This document shows, in pieces, positions 50,270 through 61,218 of a DNA stretch of 64,000 bases; the stretch's first letter is position 1; every line of letters begins with the position of its first letter. The position numbers were made by a program, and so were the translations under genes. This stretch comes from Rhexocercosporidium sp. MPI-PUGE-AT-0058. Its lineage: Eukaryota; Ascomycota; Leotiomycetes; Helotiales. The notes beneath the pieces were generated by a model that saw nothing but the letters and a program-made list of their open reading frames with translations, made no database searches and had not been told where the DNA came from. Where the stretch lies: contig JAGTJL010000011.1 in assembly GCA_020746875.1 (NCBI GenBank), forward strand, positions 62,001-126,000, in the 5' to 3' direction.

Positions 50270-50464
50270 TCCTAATGCTAGACCTATAGTAGGTGTTTGA
50301 TTATGCCACCGCATTTTCTGGCCTCAGTTGGTCTCAAATACTAGGCCGGTCTTGCACGCGCTTCTAGCGATGTTCAACGATGCTATTGCCGCGAGGCTGC
50401 CCGCCTAGCTAAGTGCGCCAGCCTCGACACGATGGCCCTAGTGAAGTTACGAGCAATATATAAT

Positions 50465-50740
50465 AGAAGTTCGAATATGCTAAACAAGAATTCCATCTAA
50501 GCTTGACTATGAAGAGGAATTAAAGAGCATCTCAATATCTCACCCCATAGCCCCTCCAACATCAACAAGATTTCCGTCGATGCTCGACCAAGAGAAGTTG
50601 AAGAGCGTTTCAATATTCCATCCATTCACCCTCACCCCACTGCCCCTCCAACATCAACAAGATTTCCGTTAAGGCTTGACCAAAAGAGCGTTTTAATATC
50701 CATCCATTCACCCTCACCCTACTAACCCTCCCACATCATC
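50465..50740. repeat. Imperfect tandem repeat of about 90 bp, roughly three copies
   Basis: The word CCCCTCCAACATCAACAAGA occurs at 50551 and 50643 (spacing 92), with a diverged third start near 50,726. Between them GAGCGTTTYAATATYC and CATCCATTCACCCTCACCC recur. It lies immediately 3' of the secreted-protein gene at 50749 and shows no coding sense. Confidence 0.75.
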
Positions 50741-50748
50741 TGGCTCAC

Positions 50749-51157
50749 TCAGTTCTGGTATACCCCGTGGCTCAAGGCTCCAATCGGGAGACACTGGCCA
50801 GTAGCCGAATTTGTGTACCGAGATGTACCTCCGCTTTGGTTGGTGCCGGAGTAGAACGTGATGTGAAGGTTAGAATCCAAGGTATTGATTTTGGCGCTGA
50901 GTTGCTTGCCGCCATAGTTGCTTTTGGCGGGAACGGAATTGCCAAAAAACACCGTGCTGCCGCCGCTGCAGTCTACAAACAAGAGAGAATTCAGCGAGAG
51001 CTTAAAATATAGATGGAATTTGGTAAGGCAAGGACGCACCGCTGGTTGTGAAGACCTGGAAGTTATAGGAATTGGCACGCTCGGTGAGCGCAGGAGCAGC
51101 GAGGGAGGAGGCTACGAAGAAGGGCACGATAGTGCTAAGGATAGTGGAGAACTGCAT
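50749..51157 (-). CDS. Small secreted protein (effector-like), two exons
   Basis: Exon 1 is 51040-51157 and exon 2 is 50749-50972, with a 67-bp intron (GTGCGT...TTTGTAG, 50973-51039) whose removal joins G to AC and makes a 113-residue protein. The first 20 or so residues (MQFSTILSTIVPFFVASSLA) are a clear signal peptide, followed by APALTERA. The mature part is small, rich in Ser, Gly, Thr and Asn, with two cysteines (SDCSGGS and TGQCLPIG) that could form one disulfide. There is a TATATAAG box near 51,262 on the same strand, about 105 bp upstream. I do not recognise the family. Small size, secretion and closeness to transposon-rich DNA are typical of fungal effectors or surface proteins, which is inference. 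The plus-strand frames over it are shadows. Confidence 0.8.
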
Positions 51158-51528
51158 CTTGGTAGTAGGCAAGGTGAGTTGATTTGAATCAAGAGGTATT
51201 GTAGCTGAAAGACGATGAAGGTAGTGATGGAGACTGCTTGGGAATGAGAGGAGGAACTTGCTTCTTATATAGAAAATTCAAATGCTAAACCACTAATAGG
51301 TAGTACTTAGTAAACCTTTTGCATATTAGTAATACATACGCATCGGAAGTTTAGTATAATCTATTCGGCTCTACACTTGTGTGTAATTACCGTGTGCCGC
51401 TTACTTACTTGAGCCAACCCACAGATTAGTTTAATCTTTTTTTTCTCACGCCAAGCTGAGCTATCAGCTCTGCGATATTGCAGCCAACGATAAAACATAA
51501 TATAAGTTTATGCTAATAAAGCATGATA

Positions 51529-51729
51529 TACGGAGGTACAGCGGTGAAGTAATAGTATAGCAATAGCTGGGGGGTTCTAGTCGCCGCTCCTTTAAGCCTA
51601 AAGAGGTAAACAGCTAGATCACTTGCATATACAGCTTTATTAGTATAGTACTCGTTTAGGCTTATATTTCTTGTGACTAAGGGGGCCCCAGCTAGTGCTA
51701 TACTAATACTTCACCGCTATACCTCGGTA
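51529..51729. mobile_element. MITE with about 45-bp terminal inverted repeats
   Basis: The left end TACGGAGGTACAGCGGTGAA and the complement of the right end TACCGAGGTATAGCGGTGAA continue to match through AGTAWTAGTATAGCAMTAGCTGGGG. TA duplications flank it (51527-51528, 51730-51731). At 201 bp with no frame it is a non-autonomous element of the TA-inserting (Tc1/mariner-like) kind. The word ATAAAGCATGATA occurs on both sides of the element. Confidence 0.8.
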
Positions 51730-51739
51730 TACTGATAAA

Positions 51740-53752
51740 GCATGATAGAAGCTTATGCTTATAAAGCAAGAATATCACACTTTCCCCGTTCTTTGTTGCA
51801 TATACTCTTACCCCATAGCTTAGTATGCAGGCCCGAAGTAACCTGTATCTTGCTTAATAATGTATGGCTTAATGTGTAAGCCCGAAGTAACGTGTACCTT
51901 GTTTAATAAAGTCTCGCAAAGCTGTAAGAATAACTTAATACTCTTGTGTGACAAAAGGAGGTTAATATTGCAAGAAGAATGCGGCTTAAAATCTCCGGAT
52001 TAAAAGGCATAACTTTATGAATACCATTAAAGGCTATATATTGTCTTATATCGCTTATTCCGAGGCGGGGTTAAGAAACCGTATGAAGAACGTTTCTACT
52101 CAATACATCGCTATTTTTGCTTCTCTGTTCTTCTCCTTTCCTGATACTCGTTTTTACTATTCAAGGGGGATAGCCTTCTGGACACAGTGGGGAATCCTTT
52201 CTGCGGTACCAAGTGGCGTTGTAGGTCCTCCGTGGCGCCACTCAGCCCTGCAGGGCGTAAGACGCATGTACGGAGCATTAGTTAGCGAGATTAGCGATAT
52301 TAGCGAGATGAGAGCGTCAGCCCGTGGGACCAGTGTGTGAGCCTACAAGACACTACTCCGTTAGTTCGCGATGCTAACGCCTTAGCTCACAGAACACCTC
52401 CTTAGTTTGGATCTTGCTGAGTCAGTCGGCGCAACTGTTGCGCCCGTACGGGCGTAGCAATACTTGGTACATAACACGCTCCTTATAAGTCGAGCTTTCC
52501 TCCCTTTATAAATAGACAGAGAGAAATCAGAACAGCAAGAATACCAAACTATTCCCGCTGTTCACTTCTTCACCCTTTTCTTGTTTGTTCACCATTAAAC
52601 TAACACTTTCAATTCATTCTCGGATTTTGCTTTGCGGTATTCCTACCTCGCCTTCAACTTCTTTTTATTATTCGTGCCTCCTATCTTATTCATCTCTTTC
52701 CTATCTAATACCATGTTAGTTCGATTTCCTTGAAATCAAGAGAATTAGTTGGCTAAAGCAATTTAATGATCTCCAAAAGGTTGAAGACTTCCCTCTGACA
52801 CTTAAAGGAATAGCTGGTAGCACCTGTACGGTGTTAAGCGTATTCAGCTTGCGCTGAATATTGTGATCTTTTGGTCCAGTTAACGTAGTTGGTGAGAGCT
52901 TAACCTCAGCTATATTACAGCTATAGATTCAGAGTAGCAGGTAGTTTGAGGTTATTCGAATATCTTTTCGGAAGGTTTTGAGCTAAATCACAATTGTCTT
53001 TTCGTACGAGTAGGAAGTGATTTACTTTGCTTCATTTTCCGTGCGGCAGCGCAGCCTCTGTGGAATTAATAAAAAATGTTAGGCGATGAATAAGTCTGAC
53101 GTAGGTCAATGCGTTGGAAGAGAATCCTCAGGAAATAGTTACGAGATATGCAGTCTCAGCTACCTCTTCAGCGACCTCTTCATTTGACTATGGGTCACAT
53201 CCAACTTCTGTGCCTCGGTGTACAAAATACCTCCACAGCCCTCGTATCAGTGGGCCTTCATGCACAGTCAGCGCCAGCCTTCATTTTCCGGAAAGAGAAA
53301 AATTGACGGAGCCTCCTAGCGAATACGGGCCGGGCCGGGATCTCCCTTCGCCCCCAACCCGGCATTCACCAACTGGGTGTCGCGTGGAATTAGTCAGGCG
53401 TAAATAATGAGTAACAACAATACATTAATGGAATCGGACATCACAGCCTTTCGATTGAGGGGCGCTGGGTACCTTTCAGGGCAAAGTTTTCTCCGGAGTT
53501 CCTAGTTATCGGCGCTGGCAGTGCCTACCCGTCGTCAACGGTGGGGAATCTAAATTAAAACTACAGAAATGTCCAGTACACCCTCTCTTTTCTGTTCGGG
53601 ATAGGTCAAAGGATTTTTTGTTTGTGTTAATAATCAACCAAGTGGAGCATTGTTGCAACTTTGTAGTGCAATCGTGGGAAATATGGAATGATCCTCTAGA
53701 GTGGATACGATCTGAATTTTGCCCGAATTTTCAACCGCCATCGCTCTTGAAG
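51740..53752. other. Gene-poor stretch with an LTR-like segment
   Basis: No convincing gene; the frames at 52017-52340 and 53114-53407 lack supporting features. Between about 52,330 and 52,720 the layout resembles an LTR or isolated promoter: a TATAAATAG box near 52,505, then a leader rich in C, T and A. No partner copy is present in the window, so this is only a suspicion. Confidence 0.35.
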
Positions 53753-53760
53753 TATAAATA
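53753..53760 (+). promoter_or_regulatory. TATA box of the 53848 gene
   Basis: TATAAATA, 88 bp upstream of the ATG at 53848, followed by a C/T- and A-rich leader of the usual fungal kind. Confidence 0.6.
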
Positions 53761-53847
53761 CTCAGTGATCCTCCCATGTCTACAGAAAAATCATCAGCTG
53801 CTACCATTCCAATCCCTTCAGAAGAATAGCTTCAGTACCAAGTCAAA

Positions 53848-54708
53848 ATGATCTTCGCTACCAGTGTTGTCCTCGCCATTTTGGCGTTCGCAAATGCGGC
53901 ACCAAGCCCTGCCACTCCTCAACCAGATCTTGATATCTCAATTTCCAGCATCCTTTCTGGCGACCTCTCGGAAGTTTCCTCCCATGATCTTTTCCCAAAG
54001 TACCAGGCTTGGATTTTTGCCAATCCCGATTTCGATTTTGCGAATGGTAATGCAAGCGCGATTGAAGAGGTCAAGGCGTCTACCCTTACCGGTATACAAT
54101 GCACGTTAGTTTCCTCTAGGTGTGCCTGAAGCAGCCCTAACAACGTCATTCAATAACACACTTATGCCAATCCTTACTGATTTTGGTTTCCTTAGTGCCA
54201 TTGATGACCACTGCTTTCTCAAAAGCAGTGTCCAGCTTGCGCCTGCCCCTGAGACCTCCTCAAATCCCGCATCTCTGTTCAAACGCGCAAACGCCAACGA
54301 CATGTCGCTGAACACGCACTGGAAGACATACTACAGCAGCCAGGAGGGGGGTCACGAGCATTACACTAACTGGAACCTCCACTGTAACCGTCTCGACTAT
54401 AGAAGTACCGGCTTTGTCCTGAGCAGCAATAAAATCGCCTATTTCAGTGCGAACGATATCAGCACAAAGGCATTCATCTACGAGTACAGATATCAACCCC
54501 ATACACTCACTTTACAGTCGAACTATGCTTGTGCTTGGTACCGGAACAACTGTTGCGATAGTAAGTCATGCAATTGTGATTGTAGGTCGGAGCTGACTGG
54601 AATTTAGGCTACCAGGAATTGCAAAACACCGGCTCGGGCACGGTATCTAGATGGACTTATGAATGTGCGTCTGGAAGTTCTGCTGCTGGGACCGCTTGCC
54701 AAGGTTGA
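53848..54708 (+). CDS. Secreted cysteine-rich protein with Kex2-type propeptide, three exons
   Basis: Proposed exons are 53848-54046, 54120-54560 and 54608-54708, giving 246 residues. Intron 2 (GTAAGT...AATTTAG, 47 bp, branch-like GCTGAC) is well supported. Intron 1 (GTAATG...CTCTAG, 73 bp) is the best fit but less sure; a GTATAC donor 45 bp later would also keep frame but leave an intron of only 28 bp. The signal peptide is MIFATSVVLAILAFANAAPS. A pro-region follows, ending in Lys-Arg at about 121-122 (SLFKR), a Kex2 processing site. The predicted mature part of about 124 residues has six cysteines (LHC, YAC, NNCC, YEC, TAC), allowing three disulfides. The prepro layout is shared by many fungal secreted toxins, antifungal proteins and effectors, but I recognise no family and assign no activity. 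Confidence 0.75.
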
Positions 54709-55288
54709 GAGATGGGGTTGTAGATGTGGCTGGACATGAGAGGCAAGGCTTTGGTATTTTACAATTTTGGACACGAGTTGAAATTCTTAAGATGAAGTGC
54801 CAGAAGTGCCAGAAGTCGAATGTCTTGTTTCGGTTATGTTTTTGTAGAAGGTGCATAGCGGTAAGATGTGGAGAGTATTTATTCAGAAGTCAGGGGGTTT
54901 GATTTTGTGTTGTTGAAGCGAGCCCCCTTTCCAAAAGCTAGCAAGTTAGTCTCGAACAATAAATCTGAAGGCCCTTAACAGTATTCTCCCTAACAGTGTT
55001 CACCCTACCCCTTAATTACAGGGCGATATTTGCACATGAGGCGTGTTTGCTGAAAATCAACATTAACTGTCTTATGAGTAATAGCTGACATATTGCGATC
55101 ACATTACTATGGCTTCTCTGTGGGTTAGCCCACCGAGCCTCAGGGCCATACTAGCTTACTGTTAGGTCGCGTGACCGTAACATTTAACAACTGCAGACTA
55201 GGAATGCTAAAGCCGCTGAGTCCTTGCTACACAAATTCAGTTCCCCGCCTTATGCTCCCCAATTTAGCCTGGTCAACAATGCCACGGT
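54709..55288. other. Intergenic region between convergent genes
   Basis: 3' flanks of the secreted-protein gene and the tannase-family gene. The frames seen here are short and unsupported. Confidence 0.5.
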
Positions 55289-56878
55289 TCAGACACACTT
55301 CCAGCTTGTTGCTTCGTTCGGATCCCCAGCTTGATACTCATTGCGAGATGGCCAGCGGCAATGCTTCCTCTTAAACGCTACGCCCGCGCTCTGATTGCCA
55401 TTCACATATGCGGTGCCTGTCACCGTGTCCGGCGCAATGCCTTCCTCCACCCAGCGCACTATTGCCATCAGCACATTCTCCTCTGGATCCATTGAGGCGA
55501 CGTTCCACGCTACATTCCCAATATGTGTCGCCCCAGGTCCGCCTCCACAGTGCGACATGCCTGAGATGCGGAAAAAGCGGTAGAAGTCATCCAGGGCAGC
55601 TGAATCCAGTCTCATGGTCTGCGACACATGCTCATAATACCGTGGTGAGTTATCACTGGAGATAACCCCATCGACCAGGCCGTGATAGTGCAGAAGCTTG
55701 CCACCTTTGTTCTTGAAGCCCGAGAGATCGCCGTCCCATGTCTCGATATTGAAAAGATTCAAGCTGGATGCCAGGGCGTAGTCTGCTGGCTTCAGCGTTG
55801 TCGGGTCCCAGTTCGTGTCGTTGAAGATTGCATAGCGCCACCAGTCTGCCGCCCCGAACGCCTGTCCAGTGAAATAAGTTGACGGCGCTTCAGTAGTCTC
55901 AGCGCCGGGTTGTAGGCGTGGGTAAACCAGACTGCCATCAGCATCGAGGAGGGGCAAGTAAATGCTGCGTAGAGTCTGCAGTTGCGTCGGCGTGAGACAA
56001 TTGGTATTGTTAGCCTGGTCCGAGCTACATCTAAGACCGTCGGGGTTATAATTGCAAAGGTCAGGAGACTCAAGAATACCATCAACGAGTCCATCGAGTC
56101 CGTCGCACTGCTTGAGCATGTCCTCATGAATAGTGGGCCACATGTCGAAGGGAATAAATGTAGGCGACCCAACAGGCCCAAGAAGAGGAAGGAAATGGCA
56201 GCTCCATGAAGTGAGATTGTTGAATGAGAATGCTGGGGCACCTGCAACGATTCCATCGAAGTCTTCTGGAAATGCCTGGGCCTCTTTGAAGCCCTGCCGT
56301 CCACCGGTCGAGCATCCAAGGTAGTAACTCTTTGTCTGTTGAGCTCCGTAGAAGCAGGCACTGATTTCCTTGCCCACAATTACTCCAGTGTGCAATGCAC
56401 GATATGCAAAGTCTTCGATGATGTCCGGGTTATTCAAGAAAGACACTCCAGTCATCCCATTATGGCCATTGTTGGTGCCCACCGTTGCGAACCCCAGGGA
56501 CACCGCGTATTGGATGTCTTCATACTGGATGCAGCCACCAAGTCCACCGTTTCCTGTGCTGAGAAAGCGACCTGACCAGTTTTCTGGAAGCCATGCTTCC
56601 ATAGTAATGCTTGAGCGACTGGAGGTCGAGATATTCAAGGCAACACGACAGAGGTTGACAGACACTGCTTGAGAAGGGCGGCCGCACGTCGGATCACCAT
56701 TGGGAAACTGGAGGGTCGTTCCTGCCTGGACGAATTCCAAGGTAGTGATTGTGGAATTTTCAATCTTCAAGGTGTTTGCCAACGATGTACATTTCTGCTC
56801 AAAGTAACCGAGTTCTGGAGATTGGGGCAGGCCGTAGATACCCTGCACAAGAAGTGCAACGAAGACCCTGGGTCTCAT
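55289..56878 (-). CDS. Tannase/feruloyl esterase family protein, secreted
   Basis: An intronless 529-residue frame from an ATG at 56878 with an N-terminal signal (MRPRVFVALLVQGIYG). It belongs to the fungal tannase and feruloyl esterase B family, which cleaves ester bonds of gallic or hydroxycinnamic acids outside the cell. The catalytic set is complete: Ser190 in GCSTGGRQG, Asp403 in YHGLVDG, His443 in GMSHCGGG. Cys189 and Cys444 sit next to the Ser and His, the CS-D-HC arrangement known for this family, where they form a disulfide. DGLDGLVDGILESPDLC (259-275) is the calcium-binding loop. Several N-glycosylation sites occur. The usual length is 520-560 residues, so it is full length. Whether the substrate is a tannin or a feruloyl ester cannot be told. 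The GH78 gene nearby suggests joint action on plant phenolic glycosides or pectin. Confidence 0.93.
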   Translation of the reverse strand: MRPRVFVALLVQGIYGLPQSPELGYFEQKCTSLANTLKIENSTITTLEFVQAGTTLQFPNGDPTCGRPSQAVSVNLCRVALNISTSSRSSITMEAWLPENWSGRFLSTGNGGLGGCIQYEDIQYAVSLGFATVGTNNGHNGMTGVSFLNNPDIIEDFAYRALHTGVIVGKEISACFYGAQQTKSYYLGCSTGGRQGFKEAQAFPEDFDGIVAGAPAFSFNNLTSWSCHFLPLLGPVGSPTFIPFDMWPTIHEDMLKQCDGLDGLVDGILESPDLCNYNPDGLRCSSDQANNTNCLTPTQLQTLRSIYLPLLDADGSLVYPRLQPGAETTEAPSTYFTGQAFGAADWWRYAIFNDTNWDPTTLKPADYALASSLNLFNIETWDGDLSGFKNKGGKLLHYHGLVDGVISSDNSPRYYEHVSQTMRLDSAALDDFYRFFRISGMSHCGGGPGATHIGNVAWNVASMDPEENVLMAIVRWVEEGIAPDTVTGTAYVNGNQSAGVAFKRKHCRWPSRNEYQAGDPNEATSWKCV

Positions 56879-57133
56879 GATAGGACTAAGTAAAGTACAA
56901 GGAGAAAAGACGTAGACGAGATATCGTGTCGACCCTTTTGCAGATTCCCTCTCTCATGGTGTTGTCTTCTAATATAGGTTTGAACCTCGCGTTATCTCAT
57001 CTTTGTGCAGATTGAGAGCCGGGTGATCTAGGACCGGAGATGATGTCAGGTTAAACAGATTACCGGGCCGTTAGCCTTTTTAGATCATTTCCGGGTCTAC
57101 TTCGTAGAATAATGCACAATATAAATCGTTTAA
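56879..57133. promoter_or_regulatory. Upstream region of the tannase-family gene
   Basis: 255 bp between the ATG at 56878 and the next minus-strand frame. Only a weak TATA-like AATATAGG (plus strand, about 56,971) is seen; no operator was identified. Confidence 0.3.
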
Positions 57134-57897
57134 TCATGGCGCCCCGCGGTGGAACATGAACCATTGATGGCGAAGAGGAGCGGGGATGGAGGTCGTTCTC
57201 ATAGGATCAGGGAGTTGTACCGACGTATGGCTTAAATCTGGGAACTCAAAATAATGCAATACTAGTGGAGGTAGGCAAGTCGCTGACTCGTAAAACATCT
57301 CGTCAAAACATACTCCGAATGGCACTGGCAATGCCTCGCCAGCAAGCAGTCTAGAAAAGGAGCTGACGAGTAGCTTCCTTCGAAATAATTGTCGTCCACG
57401 ATACCTAACTTCGACGTTCCAAAATGGAAGCGAAGCTTGAAGTCCGAAAGGGGTGGACGAAATTCAGTAACGTCCCCCTGTTTCTGCCATAGCTAAATAG
57501 AGGAATTTGGGGGCAAAATTGAGCAATCTCGATATTTGGTTAACTAAAATACTCACCGGCTGGACTTCGGATTGTCGCTGAATTTCGTCCAGTTACTTTC
57601 GACTGCGCAAATGGTGTACACTCCGAGACCATGCTGCAATTGATCCAGCGGGAAACCATTAGAGGAATAACAACGAGATGCAACTAATCCATGCACTTCG
57701 TAGTAGGGTCTTTTTGGAGGAGGTGGGGTGCTATATTCAGGAAACCTAGGTCTTACATTCTTGAACTCAATTCTTTTTAGTATAGTTGCAACTTCCAACA
57801 TTTTAGCTATCATGATAGAGGCGTGGTTTCCAATTAACCGGACGTAAATATTAGACTTTGCAGAGCTTAATCCTTTCACCCTATAATCCGTGGCCAT
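57134..57897 (-). pseudogene. Uncharacterised gene or pseudogene
   Basis: On the minus strand an ATG at 57897 (MATDYRVKGLSSAKSNIYVR) opens a 114-codon frame that ends just after a good splice donor (CGGTGAGT near 57,557). An acceptor (CTCTATTTAG, near 57,492) follows about 60 bp later. Downstream, protein-like sequence continues (TEFRPPLSDFKLRFHFGTSK, then after a frame change LAGEALPVPFGVCFDEMFYE through to FMFHRGAP at 57134), but no single splice pattern I tried keeps all parts in frame. It is either a multi-exon gene I could not resolve or a recently broken one. No family is recognised. Confidence 0.35.
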
Positions 57898-58636
57898 TTG
57901 CTAACCGAACCATCGCTTAATAGCCGATTCCTTAGCACTGACAACGGCGGTTGCAACAGCTCAGAGAGAACTTCTTCCTAAACCTCGGGGATACAGAAAC
58001 CATATTCAAAATGCTGTAGGGCCGAATAGGAAAAGGTGCCACGGGTAATCTTCGGTATTGGATTTAAAGTTTACATTGGACCGCAGCTTGACAACGGCTA
58101 ATTGTCGGGCGTGGCGTTGGATGCTCTCGCTTGGCTCATTGTTATTACTCAAGCTGACCAGCAATACCCTTACTGTACTTATCTGCCGCATCGCCTTCGT
58201 CTAGCCCCGTTTCCTAAGAAGGTTAAGATGCTTCTTCTGAATTTTGAATCCCGCTTCCCCGCACTTTCTCTCCACACTCCGCCACCGAGGTGGAGCCGGG
58301 ACTCGGTGCTCGATTCCCCGGTTTGCCGCTTCGAAGCTCGGGTTATGTTGGTCCGACCGAAATGATGCCAGTGCGAGGTTTCCCCGTGAGGCTGCAGCAA
58401 TTTTGATCGCAACTGCACGGAAAGAACGGTTGATGATTGTCAAGCTGCTGAGGAGACCTAATCGGCCTGCCGATCTTGCAAAAGCATCTGGTGTTGAAGA
58501 AAAATACGCCAGGGATGCTAAGAAATGGCTTGGGACGAGTAATTATAAGTAGAACAAAAGTGCTTCATTCTGAACGACTCTCTCTGCAGCTGGTCACTCT
58601 CGTGTGCTCTCCTCCCTCATACTTGCAAAACTCATC
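57898..58636. other. Intergenic region upstream of the rhamnosidase gene
   Basis: Several overlapping short frames (for example 58201-58443 minus and 58244-58552 plus) compete without a domain or proper start. The end of the plus one (EEKYARDAKKWLG) looks protein-like but stands alone. TATAAG near 58,544, about 95 bp before the ATG at 58637, is a plausible promoter element. Confidence 0.4.
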
Positions 58637-60749
58637 ATGGGTACTACAAAGTTTCGGACCATATGGTACGCCCTTGCACTATCAACTTCTGCGTCTGCCA
58701 CAAAGTTCAGTGAATACATTCTGGCGCCAAACTACAGATCTGTTACTCCTCCTAGCCTACTCACGGTCCGAGGCTCAGTCCAAAATCCAGATGCCCTCTG
58801 TACGAACGTCCACAACAGCCAAGGAGCAATCTTCAGTGGTGTAAACTCGTCCATCACTCTCGATTTTGGTATCAACATTGGCGGCACGGTCGATTTCGAT
58901 GTCAGGTCAGTGTCCGGCTTCGACGAGTACGTCGGATTCACTTTCACGGAAAGTTCGATGTGGATAAGTCCCTATGAAAGCGATTCTGCTTCAAACGCTA
59001 CATTCGACAGTCCTCTATGGTTCAAAATTCCTTCCAAGGGAAAGTACACTGCAGAGAAAGAGCATCAGAGAGGTGGATTTCGATACTTGAGCATTTGGCA
59101 CAATTCGACCGGAAGTGTGACTATCGGAGATTTCGCTGTCAACTTCACTGCATCACCAGAAATGCAAGATCTCAGACATTATCCAGGATACTTTAATAGC
59201 GACAACGAAAAGCTTAATCGTGTCTGGTATGCTGGGGCTTATACCAACCAGCTGTGCAGTATGGACCCTGCCTATGGCAATGCTTTGGGTATTCCCGGGA
59301 CTGATTGGTATTACAATGCCACTGTTGCGAGTGAGTGATATTGATAGATCCCCGCCTCTAGAAGTCTCAATTCTATATGTGATTCACTAACATGAGCAGA
59401 TGGAACATCTGTTCTCATAGATGGAGCCAAGCGTGACCGTCTAGTCTGGCCAGGAGATATAGCTATCTCAGGCCCCTCAATTTTTGTCTCTACCAACAGC
59501 CTCGACGGCATTAAAAACGGTATCGATTCCATCTTTGTGCTGCAACAAGCCGATGGACGGCTTCCTTGGGCCGGAACACCTTTCACGGGACCTGGTCGTT
59601 TTCCATTTAGCTTCACTTATCATTTGTATACTCTTCTGGATCTATACTACTATTACACATATACCGGAGATCTGGAGTATCTTATTGGATATTGGGACCA
59701 GCATAAACTGGCACTGTCGTGGTCTTTGGGAACAATTGATAGTTCGGGATTGGCAAATGTTTCGAGTACAAATGATTGGCTGAGATCAGGTATGGGAGGT
59801 CACAATATCGAGGTATGATGTCTCCGGGATGTCCTCATCGAACAAAACTGACTCTTGCGTACAGGCAAACTCAATATTCTATCATGTCCTCGACCTGAGT
59901 CTCAAACTCGCTGAAGCCATCGGTGATACAAGCGAAATGAACACTTGGACAGCTGCAATGGCCAGGATTAAGATCTCTGCTAATAAACTCCTTTGGGACC
60001 CAGCCCAAAGCCTGTACTTCGACAACGATACCGCAACAACTTTACATCCCCAAGACGGAAACTCATGGGCCGTCATCGCAGGCATAGCGGACGCAGCTCG
60101 TGCCTCCGCAATCAGCACCTCTCTCGCCGCCCGCTGGATACGACCCTACGGTGCCCCAGCCCCCGAAGCAGGCTCGACAATCAGTCCCTTCGCATCAGGA
60201 TTCGAGGTGCAAGCCCACTACCTAGCCGGTCATCCAGAGCTCGCAGAGGATCTGATTTCTTTCATGTGGGCGGATTTCATGCTCGATGATCCACGTATGA
60301 CGAACAGTTCTTTCATAGAAGGATATTCAACGAATGGCGATTTACACTATTCACCATATAGCAATGATGCGAGAGTCAGTCATGCGCATGGCTGGTCGAC
60401 GGGTCCGACTTCTGCGCTTACGTTTTATGGTGCTGGGTTGCAGCTCACTTCTGCAATGGGGAAGACTTGGTTGGTGCAGCCGCGTCTGGGGTCTTTGAAT
60501 CGGGTTACTGCTGGTTATGAGACTTCTCTCGGTCAATTCTCCGCTACGTGGGCGATGGCTGGGGGGAATGTTCTGACTGGGAGTTTTGCGACTCCCTCGG
60601 AAAGTACGGGGACGTTGATCGTTCCGAGGGGCAATGGTAAGTTGACAGTTAGTGGACCCTTTGGTCGGGTCTCACCATCGAATGAGACGAGTGATGCTCT
60701 GGTATTTTTAAATCTGCCCGGTGGCGGATATAAAATTTGGAGTAGTTGA
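58637..60749 (+). CDS. GH78-type alpha-L-rhamnosidase, secreted, three exons
   Basis: Exons 58637-59330, 59400-59812 and 59865-60749 are joined by introns of 69 bp (GTGAGT...GAGCAG, branch CACTAAC) and 52 bp (GTATGA...GTACAG, branch CTGAC), giving 663 residues in a continuous frame. Start is the ATG at 58637 (MGTTKFRTIWYALALSTSAS), which provides a signal peptide of about 22 residues. The first part is a beta-sandwich-like domain and the remainder a six-hairpin (alpha/alpha)6 domain. DGAKRDRLVWPGDI at 239-252 places acidic residues at 239, 244 and 251, the spacing of the active-site acids of Bacillus RhaB (567, 572, 579, from memory). HGWSTGPTSALTFYGAGL near the C-terminus is typical of the family. 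It removes terminal rhamnose from plant glycosides or pectin; the exact substrate is unknown. There are many N-glycosylation sites and no lesion. Confidence 0.9.
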
Positions 60750-61218
60750 AGCCAACCAAAAGTACATGGGAGCACGGCTCCTAGGAGCTGTCGAGCTCCC
60801 GGAAACCACTTGTACCTAAGTACTATTTCATAGGGTTAGTCCGTAATTTCAACGAAATTTCGCTTGTGGCTCAATTTCGCTCACATTCGTTTTTGCGAGA
60901 AGTTCAGTTTAACATATGAAGAAAAATCGAATGTTTCTGTAAAATCTAGTACAAATTCCAGCGTAACACTCAAATACAATTCTTTTTTCGAATCCCAGCT
61001 TGCTCGATATCCACCCCATAAACAGGTCATAGCGTCCCTCCCCCTTTTCTCTAGCTTAGGTTCTAACACCCATTCAGCGGAGCCAAAAATTCCCACCAGC
61101 TATATAGATTGTTAGTACCCCTTTTCGACTTGACTAGATGAAAACTCTAATGTCTTACTCACCAAAATGTTCCATCGTGCCATCTATCGCTATTGACAGA
61201 TGTCAGTGAATTTCCACC
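60750..61218. other. Convergent intergenic region
   Basis: Lies between the stop codons of the rhamnosidase and the MFS gene. It holds a short inverted repeat (AGCACGGCTCCTAGGAGCTG, 60,771-60,790, with AGCTCC following) that could be part of a 3' end signal. Frames at 60864-61115 and 60881-61096 are unsupported. Confidence 0.4.

Noticed and set aside
55792..56379. 195-codon minus-strand frame overlapping the tannase gene
   Set aside because: Alternative frame of the same strand inside a complete, motif-rich tannase-family gene.
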